Below, piece after piece: positions 27,189 to 39,055 of a DNA stretch of 64,000 nt. The stretch comes from Bacteroidota bacterium (GTDB lineage: Bacteria; Bacteroidota; Bacteroidia; 2-12-FULL-35-15), in assembly GCA_016707685.1 (NCBI GenBank), contig JADJHE010000016.1:38164-102163 (forward strand), written 5' to 3'. The number at the start of each line of letters is the position of its first letter. Position 1 is the first letter of the stretch. Both the position numbers and the translations under genes were made by a program. The notes under the pieces were generated by a model. It searched no databases, was not told the origin of the DNA, and saw nothing but the letters and a program-made list of their open reading frames with translations.

Positions 27189-28477
27189 ATGTCATTAGCA
27201 CTCGATAGAAAAACGGCTCCTGCTTTTAAAGCGGTAGAAAAAATTGAAATTATCCATGCAAACGAAAAGCGTTTGTCGAACAATATCCCTGTATACTCTG
27301 TAAATGCGGGGACGCAAGAGCTCATTAAAATAGAATTTATTTTTTCGGCTGGTATGTATCACCAGCAAATGCCATTGCAAGCTGCTACTACGAATACTAT
27401 GCTTGAAGAAGGCACTAGCAAAATGAATGCTGCTCAAATTGCCGATGCTATTGATTATTATGGTGCTTTCTTTGAAACTGCTGTAACGCAGGACAATGCA
27501 ACACTATCGTTATATACACTCAATAAGCACTTAAAATCAACCATTCACATAGTTGAGGAGATAATAAAAGAGGCTACTTTTCCTCAAATAGAACTGGATA
27601 TTCATTTGCAAAACAAAAAGCAAAAATTTCATGTAAACAATCAAAAGGTAGCAAACGTTGCTCGCAAACGTTTTACAGAATTACTTTTGGTGAAAAGCAT
27701 CCTTATGGAATTAATGTAAAAGAAAGCGATTTTGATGCAATCAAAAAAAAACACTTAATAGACTTTTACAATAAAGCCTATACTTCCGATAATTGTAAAA
27801 TTATTTTAGCAGGTAAAATTCAGGATGATGTGTATGAATTATTAGAAAAGCATTTTGGAAAAAATGACTGGAGTTCAAACAATCAACACATCATTAATGA
27901 CACTACAATTCATACTATTAAAGAACGTGAACAAATCATTCTTAAAAATGATGCACTTCAATCGGCTATTCGAATTGGGAAAATCATGTTTAATAAAAAG
28001 CATGAAGATTACCAAGCGATGCAAATTTTAAATACCATTTATGGTGGCTATTTTGGCTCCCGATTAATGTCGAACATTCGTGAAGACAAAGGCTATACCT
28101 ATGGAATTGGCTCAGGAATGGTTTCCTTACAAAATTCAGGTTATTTCTTTATTTCAACGGAGGTTGGTGTTGATGTATGTCAGAATGCTATCAATGAAAT
28201 TTATTTTGAAATGAATCGTTTAAAGGAAGAGTTGGTAAGTGAAGACGAATTACAATTGGTGAAAAATTATTTGCTAGGTAATTTTTTAAGAAGTGTTGAT
28301 GGACCATTTGCAATGGCAGATCGCTTTATAGGAATTATGGAATATGGATTAGGTTACGATTATTTTGACAAATACATTGCAACGATTAAAAACATATCGG
28401 CATCTCAACTGAGAGATTTAGCTAATAAATATTTCGACAAAGAGAGCATGATTGAATTAGTAGTAGGTAAAAAATAA
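27189..28477 (+). CDS. M16-family peptidase homologue lacking the zinc motif (frameshifted)
   Basis: About 430 residues of the M16 (insulinase/pitrilysin) fold. The N-terminal domain begins RLSNNIPVYSVN..LIKIEFIFSAG, where active members have HxxEH; here the stretch reads ATTNTMLEEGTSKMNA with no HxxEH, so this is a non-catalytic subunit. The C-terminal half keeps the R/Y substrate-side motif (MSNIREDKGYTYGIGSG). Bacterial M16 enzymes are often heterodimers of a catalytic and such a partner; no catalytic partner is in the window. One missing T near 27690 splits it; correcting gives LLFGEKHPYGINVKESDFDA. Confidence 0.8.
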
Positions 28478-28503
28478 TTACCAATTGAATTCATTTTTTA
28501 TAG

Positions 28504-31500
28504 ATGTTTAAACGCTTAATATTTCTTTTTTTTTATTCATGGCATTGTTTCAGAACATTGCTACTGCATCCCATTTGATGGGCGGAGAAATTACATGGGT
28601 TTGCAATGGCTCTGGTCAGTATGTTTTCACCATGAAGCTGTACCGTGATTGTAATGGAGCAACTGCCTCCCCTAACCTTTCCATCAATGTTTTTAATCAT
28701 CCAACCATTAATACAATTGCAATTAATCTAATTTCGTCAAAAGATATTTCACCCAAATGCAATGGTGCTGGTCCAACAATTTCTTGTGCTGCTGCTGAAT
28801 CTCAACCAGGCTGGCCAAACAATCCTGCTCCAATAATGGGAGCCGTAATGGAATATGTTTATCAATCAGCACCCATCAATTTACCAGGTATACCTCCATC
28901 GGCAGGCTGGATTTTTGCTTACAAAGATTGCTGCAGAAATAATTCATTAAGTAACATTCAAACTCCAAGTGCATTTGGAATGACCGTTCGTTCGGTGATG
29001 TATGCCTACAATGGACAAAATGCAAGTCCATGCTTTGATTCTTCTCCTAACTTTTTAGAAAGTCCGAGCACTGTTATATGTATGGGCTATCCATTCACCT
29101 ACAACCACAATGCATTTGATCCCGATTTAGATTCACTATCCTATTCATGGGCACAACCACTGGATGATTTTGTATCTACAACCACTTTTAATCCACCTGT
29201 TGATCCTGGAGTAGTTCCTTTTTCGACTGGTTATAGCTTTACAAGTCCTTTACCAGGTTCGGCACAAAATGCAGCAAACATTCCTGCAACTGTAAATCCT
29301 CAAACAGGTGAAATTTCATTTACCTCTTTTACACAAGGGAACTTTGTAACGGTTATAAAAGTTCAAGCATGGAAATGCGGACAACTTGTAGCAGAAATAT
29401 ATAGAGAGATTCAAGTTGTTTTATTGCCTTGTGCTTCCAATGTACCGCCCACTGTAACTTATACTACTTATCAAGATACTGTTACTGCTGGCGATGTTGT
29501 AAATTTCACACTCAATGCAACAGATAATGGATTGTTAGCTGACGGAATAACCCCACAAACAATTAGTATAACAGCATCGGGGAATCAGTTTGGCACCAAT
29601 TATACAAACGCTGCAGGTGGTTGTTCTAATCCGCCTTGTGCTACATTAAATGTAACTCCTCCTATTTCATCTTCACCCAATGCAAGCACTATTTTTAATT
29701 GGCAAACAAGCTGTAATCATATTTCAACTGAAAATAATTGCAATGCAGCATCCAATACTTATAATTTTGTTTTTAAAGTACAAGACGATTTTTGTCCAGC
29801 ACCTGCAGAAAATATTACAACTGTATCTATAACAGTTTTAGCATTGCCAGTTATTCAATCGCCACAACCACGTTGTGTTGCTGTTCAACCAAATGGAGAC
29901 ATTACATTAACTTGGTCGACTCCTGCTGATCCAAATGGAGGATTTAACAGTTATCATATTTATACAGCAAATGCACTTGCTGGTCCATATACTTTATTGG
30001 ATAGTATTTTTACCTATGGGCAAACTAGCTACACACATATTGGTGCAAATGGAAATACGGCCTCACGATACTATTATATTCAGTCGCGTTCTGGTTGCAA
30101 TGTATACTCACAAGCACTCGATACAGTTAGATCAATACTATTGAATGTTATTAATCCTGCAAATGGAACTGCAACATTAACATGGAATGCAATTGCCACA
30201 CCTAATCTTAATTCATCAACTGGTGTTTATACCATCTTTCAAGAATTCCCAACTGGTGTTTGGACGGCTACAGGTAACACAACAAATTTAAATTTTCTGG
30301 ACACCATATTTGTTTGCAATGCAACCATTAATTACCGAGTAGAAATTCAAGATACTACAGGATGCACTTCAGTATCATCAATTGCAGGCGGACTTTTTCA
30401 AAACATTATTGTACCATCAATTCCTGTATTCGACACGTTAAGTGTTGATGATGCAAATAATGCAATAATGAATTGGAATGTTAATCCATCACCCGATGTT
30501 GAAGCATATGTTGTTTATCAATTCAACGGAACAGCATGGATTCCAATTGATACGGTTTATGGCATAAATAATACATCGTACACGTATGCAGGCTCAATGC
30601 CGATTTAAGTTCTGAAGAGTACCGGTTAGCAGCTTATGATACTTGCGGAAACATTAGTCCATTAGGTGGCATACTAAGTACAATATTCTTAAATGCAAGT
30701 CCAGATATTTGTACAAGAAGTGCAGTATTAAATTGGACTGCTTATTCAAGTTCATTAGGAACAGGTTTGAGTGGATACAAAATCTATCAATCTACCACCA
30801 GTTTAATTGGTCCTTATTCTTTATTAGCAACAGTTAGTGCTACCACACTAACTTATACAGCAGCAGCATTAGCACCTAGCACAACTTATTATTTTAAAGT
30901 AGAAGCTGTTGATGCAACACAAACAAGAACTGTTTCATCGAATCGTATTTCTTTTTATTCAGCAACACCTATTCCACCTGCATTTATTTATTTGCGCAAA
31001 GCAAGTGTTATAAATGACAGTAAAGTGCAATTGACTTGCCATATTGATGTTTCAGCAATAGGCTTAGGGTATAAAATTTTTCGTTCTGTGGACAATGTAA
31101 ATTTTACACAAATAGGAACAGCACCATCAAGTCCAACATCACCAATTGTATACAATGATCCAACTGCTTTAATAGATTCAAAAAGTTATTATTATAAACT
31201 TGTAAACATTGATAGTTGTGGCTACGATGGCATTGAAACAAATATTGGAAAAACAATATTAACGCGTGCTTTGAGTGACAGTCAGACAATGACCAACACT
31301 GTTTATTGGACCGATTATGAAACATGGCAAGGGAATGTATTATCGTATAATATTTACAGAGGAATTGATGGAGTACTCGATCCAACACCAATAGCAAATG
31401 TTCCTTTTACTGGTTCGAATGCCAATAGTTATGTGGATGATGTAAGTACGTTCTTGGATGGACAAGGTGTTTTTAATTATTATGTACAAGCATTGGAAGG

Positions 31501-31837
31501 AATGGGAAATACTTATGGATTTACGGATAGTGCATTTTCGAATGTGGCAGATGCATTTCAAGATCCTATCTTTTTTGTTCCGAATGCATTCAAACCTTCT
31601 GGAGTAAACACTGTATTTATTCCGGTATCCACCTTTTTTGATTTAACGGATTATGAATTTATGGTTTTTAACCGTTGGGGACTAAAAGTATTCAGCACAA
31701 CAAATGTCAATGAAGGCTGGGATGGTACCAATGGTGGAGTAAAACAAGAATTAGGTATTTATGTTTATTTACTTCGCTACAAAAATTCAAAAGGCGAATA
31801 CTTTGAACACAAAGGAACAGTCACACTCATTAGATAA
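28504..31837 (+). CDS. Large T9SS type B cargo protein with FN3-like domains (frameshifted)
   Basis: About 1110 residues. The start MFKRLIFLFF is at 28504; a T-run indel near 28525 precedes the frame 28539-30608, whose N-terminal HLMGGEITW..YVFTMKLYRDCNG is the usual opening of large Bacteroidota gliding-motility-associated proteins. The middle carries repeated cysteine-rich and fibronectin type III-like modules (LTWSTPADPNGGFNSYHIYTA; YKIYQSTTSLIGPYSLLATV). The C-terminal ~90 residues are a type B sorting domain (FVPNAFKPSG..FNRWGLKVFST..YVYLLRYKN). A second indel at ~30605 joins the frame to 30767. It is exported through T9SS, presumably to the surface; target unknown. Confidence 0.85.
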
Positions 31838-31856
31838 AACTATTAATTCAAAAAAC

Positions 31857-33004
31857 ATGAAAAAAAACTACTCAACTTTATTATCGCTACTGTATTCATT
31901 GGACTAAAAGCAATTGCACAATGCACACCTGGATGCACAACAACAATAAGTGGATCCGACATTGCTAATCATACAATTATTTCGGGACAAAAAGTTTGTA
32001 TCACTTCTACTGGGAGCGTTTCTGGTTTAATTACAATCACAACAGGTGGAGTCCTATGCAATGAAGGTGCAGTTAACTCACCAAACTTATGGGTTGCTGG
32101 TGGTTCATTTAATAACTATGGAAGCATCAATACCAATCAATTAATGGTATCACAAACAGGTGACTTTTTGAATGAAGGAACTGCATCCATAGATAGCTTA
32201 TTGGTAAAGGATGCATCCTCTACATTTATAAATAACGGTACATTAACCAACCAGCGATTTACAACTGCTGCTAGTGCAACAACAACAAATAATGGAACTA
32301 TTACATCCGACTTTTTATATGACTCGGTTGGTGTGTTCAATAACAATGGAAATGTAACAGTCAATTTCGACATTGGAGTAGCTTATAATAGCACTTTTAT
32401 AAATGGAACAAACGCTTATACTAGAATAAATCGTGATTTTTACAACTCAACAGGTGCAACCTTTAACGTAGGAAATTGCATGATAACAGTTGGTAGAGAT
32501 TGGTATAATTCTGCAATAATTGCTGGACCAGCAGGACCAAGTTGCGGAGGATTTAACATAGCAGGATTATCGTTAAACTCAGGAACCGTAGGTTCTATTG
32601 CATCAAATATTGACTTATGTGATGCTGGTCATCCAGTTACTAATATTGATGGTAACTCTGGAACAATAGCAAGTACAACAACTTATTGTACTTGCTCCAA
32701 CAATTGTGTTATGGTAGGAATTACAGAACAAATTCCTTCAAGTGATGTAATTATTTCAAACATCTATCCTAATCCAGCAGAAACATCCATTACTTTTATT
32801 AAACAATCAAGTGTCTGAAACATTAACTAATCCAAATCTTTGACATGATGGGAAGACTTGTCTCTACTAATAATTACAAATCAACTATTGGTGAAAATAA
32901 AATAGAATTGAATGTCTCCAATTTAGTTGAATGGCACCTATATTCTAAGTATTATTGACTCAGAACAGCTTCAAACCAAACGACTATTTAATATAACGAA
33001 ATAA
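31857..33004 (+). CDS. T9SS type A cargo protein with repetitive beta-region (frameshifted)
   Basis: About 380 residues, with an N-terminal signal (KKLLNFIIATVFIGLKAIAQ, recovered by removing one A from an A-run near 31866). The body has GSFNNYGSIN, NEGTASIDS and INNGTLTNQ units, N-rich repeats like those of right-handed beta-helices or hemagglutinin-like proteins. The C-terminus is a T9SS type A sorting domain (NIYPNPAETSITF... then IFDMMGRLV and KIELNVSNLVEG), read in three frames because of at least two indels between 32815 and 32950. It follows the type B cargo gene by 19 nt and ends before a clear terminator. Confidence 0.78.
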
Positions 33005-33007
33005 TAG

Positions 33008-33038
33008 AAAAAGCCTCGCAAACTGTGAGGCTTTTTTA
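33008..33038 (+). terminator. Intrinsic terminator after the 31.8-33.0 kb cargo gene
   Basis: AAAAAGCCTC pairs with GAGGCTTTTT (10 bp) around a 9-nt segment that itself extends the stem with one wobble; followed by a T-run. Located directly after the recovered stop. Confidence 0.8.
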
Positions 33039-33097
33039 CAACTATTAACATCCGATAAAGCTATTTATTTGCTAAATTCGTAAGCAAATAACCAAGT

Positions 33098-34348
33098 ATG
33101 AAAATTCTAATTAAAAATATAAAATCCTTAGTTCAAGTTGAAGAAACTCCTTCTTTAAAAATTGAGGGAAAGGCGATGAAAAATCTGGCTTGCATTGAAG
33201 ATGCGTGGCTGGCAATAGAAGATGATAAAATTGTTGGATTTGGTAAAATGGATGATTGGGAAGGAATTACAGATTGGAGTAATTTAACCATTATTGATGC
33301 AAGTGATAAAATTGTAATGCCGAGCTATTGCGATAGCCATACACATATTGTTTATTCAGGAAGTCGTGAAGGAGAGTTTGTAGATCGTATCAATGGATTG
33401 TCGTATGAACAAATATTTGAACGTGGAGGTGGGATTTTAAACTCTGCAAAAAAATTAGCAGATGCAAGTGAAGAAGAATTAGTAGAAAGTGCATTAAAGC
33501 GATTGAATGAAATAATGTGGCAAGGAACTGGTGCTGTTGAAATAAAAAGTGGCTATGGCTTGAGTGTAGATGCTGAATTAAAAATGCTTCGTGTAATTAA
33601 AAAATTAAAAGACCTTTCCCCACTTACTATAAAAGCAACCTTCTTGGGAGCACATGCAGTACCAGCAAACTTAAAAGGTGATAAACGAAAATACATAGAC
33701 ATCATTATCAATGAAATGATGCCAAAAATTGCAGCCGCAAAACTAGCCGATTATTGTGATGTATTTTGCGAACAAAATTATTTTACCAAAGAAGAAACCA
33801 TTGAAATATTAACAGCAGGTAAAAAACATGGAATGATTCCTAAAGTTCATGCTGAACAATTGAGTAATTTTGGCGGTGTATTGGCAGGTGTTGAAGTAGA
33901 AGCTATTAGTGTTGATCACTTAGAATTTGTTGGCGATAAAGAAATAGCAGCATTAAAAGGATCGGTTACAATGCCGACTATATTGCCTGGTGCAGCCTTC
34001 TTTTTAAGTTTACCCTTACCACCAGCTCGCAAAATGATAGATGCAGGATTACCTGTTGCGGTTGCAAGTGATTACAATCCAGGTAGCAGTCCAAGTGGAA
34101 ACATGAACTTTATGCTTTCATTGTGTTGTGTACAATATAAAATGACTCCGGAAGAAGCAATTAATGCAGCAACCATCAATTCGGCTTATGCAATGAATTT
34201 GAGTCAAACACATGGAAGTATTGCTATTGGTAAACAAGCGAATGTATTTATTACTAAGGAGATTCCAAGCTATTCATATATCCCCTACTCTTTTGGTAGT
34301 AATTTAATTGAAACAATTATTTTGAATGGAAAAGTAATAACTGAATAA
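33098..34348 (+). CDS. hutI: Imidazolonepropionase
   Basis: 416 residues. Hydrolyses 4-imidazolone-5-propanoate to N-formimino-L-glutamate in histidine degradation. Amidohydrolase-type metal and substrate motifs are present: CDSHTHIVYSG near residue 80, VEIKSGYGLS, KVHAEQLSNFGG (residue ~247) and SDYNPGSSPSGN near 330. The following gene is the next step (hutG) after a 1-nt gap. hutU and hutH, which supply the substrate, are not in this window. The gene is intact. Confidence 0.95.
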   Translation: MKILIKNIKSLVQVEETPSLKIEGKAMKNLACIEDAWLAIEDDKIVGFGKMDDWEGITDWSNLTIIDASDKIVMPSYCDSHTHIVYSGSREGEFVDRINGLSYEQIFERGGGILNSAKKLADASEEELVESALKRLNEIMWQGTGAVEIKSGYGLSVDAELKMLRVIKKLKDLSPLTIKATFLGAHAVPANLKGDKRKYIDIIINEMMPKIAAAKLADYCDVFCEQNYFTKEETIEILTAGKKHGMIPKVHAEQLSNFGGVLAGVEVEAISVDHLEFVGDKEIAALKGSVTMPTILPGAAFFLSLPLPPARKMIDAGLPVAVASDYNPGSSPSGNMNFMLSLCCVQYKMTPEEAINAATINSAYAMNLSQTHGSIAIGKQANVFITKEIPSYSYIPYSFGSNLIETIILNGKVITE

Positions 34349-34349
34349 T

Positions 34350-35374
34350 ATGTTTCTAAAAGTATACGATAAATCCATCCTACAAAAACTTACACGAAAA
34401 CGTTCGGGTGAAATAAAACTTGGCGAATGTGTTCAAACGGCTGATTCCAATAACATAGAAGAAGCATTAATAAATTCAACAGCTAAATTTGTTTTATTGG
34501 GTTTGCCCGAAGATATTGGTGTAAGAGCAAATTATGGTCGTGGTGGTGCAAATACCGCATGGCAACCAGCCCTATCCAATATTTTAAATATTCAGAGTAC
34601 CGACTTTTTAAAAGGCGATGAATTACTAGTGCTCGGGCATATTGAATTCGATGATTTGATGAAACAGGCAGAAAATGCTGATGTTCAAAAGCTGAGAGAA
34701 TTAGTAACAATTATAGATACTCGCGTTGCTGAAACAATTCAACTCATAGTTAAAACGGGCAAAAAACCTATTATAATTGGTGGCGGTCATAACAATGCAT
34801 ACGGAAATATAAAAGGAGCAGCACTCGGTTTAGTGGACGCAGGCATTTTAAAACAAGCAAAAATAAACTGCATTAATTCCGATGCATACAGATTTTAGAG
34901 CATTGGAAGGAAGGCACAGTGGAAATGGATTTAGTTATGCATATAGCGAAGGATATCTAAAAAATTATGCAATAATTGGATTGCACGAAAACTATAACTC
35001 ACAAACTGTTTTAGATGAGCTAAAAAAACATCCGAATAATATTCAGTTTAGTTTTTTTGAAGACATTTTTATTCGTGAAGAAATGGATTTCAAACATGCC
35101 GTAATGCAAGCAATTACATTTACTGATGATACCTATTGCGGTATTGAACTAGACATGGATACCGTACAAAATATACCATCGAGTGCCAAAAACATCGAGT
35201 GGAATAAGTGCTAACCAAGCGCGACAATATGTTACTTGGTGTGCAAAAAACACAAATGCTGCCTATTTGCACATTGCCGAAGCTGCACCTGTTTTATCAC
35301 ACATCAAAACAGATAACAAAACCGGAAAATTAATTGCATATTTGGTAACCGATTTTATTAAAAATTGTAAATAA
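34350..35374 (+). CDS. hutG: Formimidoylglutamase/arginase-family (frameshifted)
   Basis: About 340 residues of the arginase/ureohydrolase superfamily, probably formimidoylglutamase since it follows hutI. Metal-binding blocks are GGGHNNAYGN near residue 150, SDAHTDFR (restored across an indel) and ELDMDTVQNIP near residue 270. Three frames are needed: 34350-34898, 34882-35214 and 35183-35374. The first break is a loss of about 2 bases in a 'cacata' context at 34885, the second an indel near 35195. The Bacteroidota form is sometimes annotated simply as arginase; substrate rests on context. Confidence 0.82.
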
Positions 35375-35385
35375 GATTTAATCCT

Positions 35386-36723
35386 ATGAATAAAATTCTT
35401 TTAATCATCAAGCGCGAATACTTATCGAGAGTTAAGAAAAAGTCATTTATCATTATGACCATCTTAGGCCCTATTCTAATAGCAGCAATTATGATTGTTC
35501 CTATTTGGCTTTCGATGCAAAAGTCTGAAAAGCAAAAGGTGCAAGTAATTGATGATAGCTTTTTGTTTCGCGACTTAATCCCGGAAAAAGATTTCATTCA
35601 TTTCGATTATCCTCCCATTAAGTTTGAAGATGCCGAAAAAGGATTTTACGATACTAATTACGATGCAATTTTATACATTCCCTCACAATATTCTTTCTGG
35701 GGGCAATACAATCAAAATTCTTTACAAAAAACAATTAAGTGTAGGTGTTGAACAATACATTGTTTCAACTATTAGTAAAATGATGTATGATGTAATTCTT
35801 GCAAAGAATAAAGTTAGACTTAAACATTATTCGTGATGCAAATTAATTCACGTTTTAAGCTAATTACAACAAAAGTAGAAGAAGATGGAAATACCAAAAA
35901 AACGAATACGGGATTATACATGGCCATTGGCTTGGGTGCTGGAATTTTAATTTACATGTTTATTTTCCTTTATGGAGTGCAAGTTATGCGTGGTGTAATG
36001 GAAGAAAAGACCAACCGTATTGTAGAAGTCATTCTTTCATCTGTTAAACCATTCCAATTAATGATGGGAAAAATTGTAGGGGTTGCATTGGTTGGACTTA
36101 CACAATTTTTATTGTGGGTTATCCTTACTACAACATTATATAGTGTTGCAACAGTTACACTCTTAAAAGATATTGATATAAAGCAAGTTCAACAAAAAGA
36201 GCAAACGTTTACTGTTGGTGCTAATTTGGATTATATGAACATGAAAAAAATTGAAAAACCAAACATTGTGACTGAAATCTGGAATGACTTTAAATCAGTG
36301 GATATGAAAACAATTGTATTGTGTTTCTTATTCTATTTCTTGGGAGGTTATTTGATGTACAGCGCCATGTTTGCTGCTGTTGGTGCTGCTGTTGATAATG
36401 AAGCCGATACACAACAGTTTATGATGCCAATTACCATTCCGCTGATATTATCGTTTGTTGTTGCTCAAACAATTATCCAAAATCCTGAAAGCACAATGGC
36501 TTTTTGGTTTTCAATAATACCACTTACCTCTCCTATTGTAATGATGGTGCGATTACCTTTTGGTGTACCTGCTTGGGAATTAGCATTATCAATGACATTG
36601 CTCGTTGTTGGATTTGTTTTTACAACCTGGTTAGCAGGAAGAATTTACCGCACAGGAATTTTAATGTATGGCAAAAAAGTTACCTGGAAAGAATTGGGTA
36701 AATGGCTATTTTATAAAGGATAA
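35386..36723 (+). CDS. ABC-2 type transporter permease (NatB-like, frameshifted)
   Basis: About 440 residues. N-terminal helix (SFIIMTILGPILIAAIMIVPIWLSM) followed by a soluble ~150-residue insert, then six membrane segments (YMAIGLGAGILIYMFIFLYG, MMGKIVGVALVGLTQFLLWVI and later helices), the layout of ABC-2/NatB-type export permeases. EEKTNRIVEVILSSVKPFQLMMGK is the usual conserved segment. An indel region at 35745-35835 interrupts it. The ATP-binding gene at 37655 is on the opposite strand, so a partner ATPase is not certain. Cargo unknown. Confidence 0.8.
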
Positions 36724-36728
36724 ATTCT

Positions 36729-37651
36729 ATGCGAATAGCTATCATTGACCTTGGAACCAACACGTTCAATATATTAATTGTTGAAACGGATGCTTCTGAT
36801 ACTGCAAACAAATTTTCCAAACCAAAATTGCTGTAAAATTAGGCGAAGGAGGAATAACGAAAAGCTTCATTGCTCCTATTCCATTTCAAAGAGGAATAGA
36901 TGCCTTGGTTCAATATAAACTTGTATTAGATGATTACGGTGTGGAAAAGGTTTTTGCATTTGCGACATCAGCTATAAGAAGTGCGAGTAATGGTAATGAA
37001 TTTGTTGCCATCGCAAAACTGAAAGCAAATATTGACATTCAAGTTATTTCGGGAGATAAAGAAGCAGAGCTAATTTATTATGGTGTTCGTTCGGCTGTAA
37101 AAATGACTAACGAAACATCACTTATCATTGATATCGGTGGTGGTAGTACCGAATTTATTATTGCAAACAAAGATCAAGTATTCTGGAAGCAAAGCTTTTT
37201 ATTAGGAGCTGCGCGATTGCTTGAACGTTTTAATCCATCCGATCCTATTACTGATCAAGAGATTGAAGATGTTAAAGCATATTTAAAACAAGAACTACAA
37301 CCGTTGTTTGAAGCAATAAAAAAACATCCCATTACCGAATTAATTGGCTCTTCAGGATCATTTGATTCCTTAGCGGAAATGATTGCTCACAGATTTTATA
37401 CTCCTTCCATTTTAGAAAATAAAACAGAATACGAATTCAAAATTGATGATTGCTCTGCTATTTATGACATTATCATTAAATCTACAAAAGCAGAACGAAC
37501 AGCAATGAAAGGCTTGGTACAAATGCGTGTGGACATGATGGTAATATCAAGCATTCTTGTGCATTTTGTAGTAGCCGAATTTGAAATTGAAAAAATGCGA
37601 CTATCTACCTATTCTCTAAAAGAAGGTGTATTGCATGATGTGATGAAATAA
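36729..37651 (+). CDS. Ppx/GppA family phosphatase (frameshifted)
   Basis: About 308 residues, an exopolyphosphatase/guanosine pentaphosphatase-like ASKHA-fold protein. The N-terminal motif IDLGTNTFNILI is at residue 6, the second glycine motif IDIGGGSTEFII near residue 140, and SSGSFDSLAEM further on. The length suits the short exopolyphosphatase form; whether it hydrolyses polyphosphate or pppGpp cannot be told. An indel near 36815 separates the start (MRIAIIDLG) from the frame at 36905; correcting gives FQTKIAVKLGEGGITKSFI. It is separated by 5 nt from the permease and convergent with the ABC ATPase gene. Confidence 0.85.
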
Positions 37652-37654
37652 ATT

Positions 37655-38275
37655 TTATTTGTAATCCTCAATACTAATTTGCTTATCGCAAAAAGGATAT
37701 TCATATTCTTGCTGGTTAGAAGCAACAATAATTAAGCGATTTTTTAGAATAATCATTTACCAATTGTTGATACCAATCAATGGCTTTTTATCAAGATTAG
37801 ACGTTGGCTCATCTAATAAAAGTAAAGGCGTATCACTCAAAACAGCTAATGCCAGGCGAACACGCTGTTTCATTCCAGAGGAATAGTATTTCAATTGTTT
37901 GTCTTTCGATTTTTCAAGCTGAGTAATTTGAACAATATCTTTTATTGTTAACCCTTTATAGAATGGCTTAAACTGCGCATGAAATTCAATAGATTCAATT
38001 AATGTAAACTCTTCTAATAACTCTAAATAAGGAGCTGCGTAGCTTAATTTCTTGTAGATCGCATCAACATGAATTGCTTTTTGTTCTTGTAGATAGGTGA
38101 TTTCGCCTTCCGATTGCATTAAACTTCCAGCTATAACTTGTAGTAAGGTTGATTTTCCTGAACCATTAGAACCCAATAAAACATAATTGTGAGCATCCGT
38201 AAATTCAAAATTTACCTTACGAAAAATCCACTCGTAATTGTAACGCTTACCGATGTTATCAAGTTGTATGTTCAT
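37655..38275 (-). CDS. ABC transporter ATP-binding protein (frameshifted end)
   Basis: About 207 residues of an ABC ATPase. Walker A GSNGSGKST near residue 37, Q-loop YAAPYLEL, signature YSSGMKQRVRLALAVL, and Walker B LLLLDEPTSNLD. The frame is open to 37757; two homopolymer indels (A-runs near 37790 and 37735) then give AIDWYQQLVNDYSKNRLIIVASNQQEYEYPFCDK and a stop at 37655. No membrane domain; a permease partner is not adjacent on this strand. It is 5 nt from the lpxA stop, so it may be co-transcribed with the lipid A genes, although a link to lipid A is only contextual. Confidence 0.85.
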
Positions 38276-38280
38276 TGAGG

Positions 38281-39055
38281 CTATGAAATTCCACGCATAA
38301 TTCCATCCTTTGAGTTGCGGATGAAATTAAGAATTTGATCTTTTTCAACTGAAGCAGGTGCTTCCTGTTCAATGATTGCCAATGCATTGGTTACATTGTG
38401 CCCTTTAACATATAAGGTTCTATAAATGTCTTCTATTTGCGAAATGGACTCATTACTAAATCCTCTTCTTCTTAAACCAACAGAATTAACTCCAACATAT
38501 TGTAATGGCTCACGAGCAGCTTTGGTAAATGGAGGAACATTTTTACGCACTCCTGCTAAACCTGAAACAAATGCATGTGCACCAATTCGAACAAACTGCC
38601 CTACTCCTGTACCTCCTTCAATAATTACATAATCTTCGATATCAACGTGTCCTGCAAGATTAACACTGTTTGCAATAATAACATTATCACCTACAATGCA
38701 ATCGTGCGCAATATGTGCATACGCCATAATCAAACAGTTACTACCTACAAACCGTTTTCATTTTATCAGCTGTACCTCTGTTTACGGTTACACATTCACG
38801 AATGATAGTATTATCACCAATCTGAACGATTGATTCTTCTCCTTTGAATTTTAAATCTTGAGGTATAGCAGCAATTACAGCTCCTGGAAATATTTTACAA
38901 TTTTTACCGATTCTTGCTTTCGGAAAAATAGTAACATTTGGACCAATCCAAGTTCCATCACCAATTTCAACATCTTCGTAAATAGATGCGAATGGAGAGA
39001 TGGTTACATCTTTTCCAATTTTTGCATCAGGATGGATATAGCTTAAATTGCTCAT
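38281..39055 (-). CDS. lpxA: LpxA, UDP-N-acetylglucosamine O-acyltransferase (frameshifted)
   Basis: About 260 residues. First step of lipid A synthesis: transfers a 3-hydroxyacyl chain from ACP to UDP-GlcNAc. The N-terminal left-handed beta-helix hexapeptides are visible (IHPDAKIGKDVTISPFASIYEDVEIGDGTWIGPNVTI split over many units), then VTVNRGT, MAYAHIAHDC with the catalytic His, and GLRRRGF typical of LpxA. One indel near 38745 splits the frame. The start overlaps the lpxC-fabZ stop by 4 nt (ATGA), which confirms the operon. Confidence 0.92.

Noticed and set aside
28504..33004. Several independent small ORFs in the cargo region
   Set aside because: They are continuous protein once homopolymer indels are allowed, ending in recognised T9SS sorting domains.
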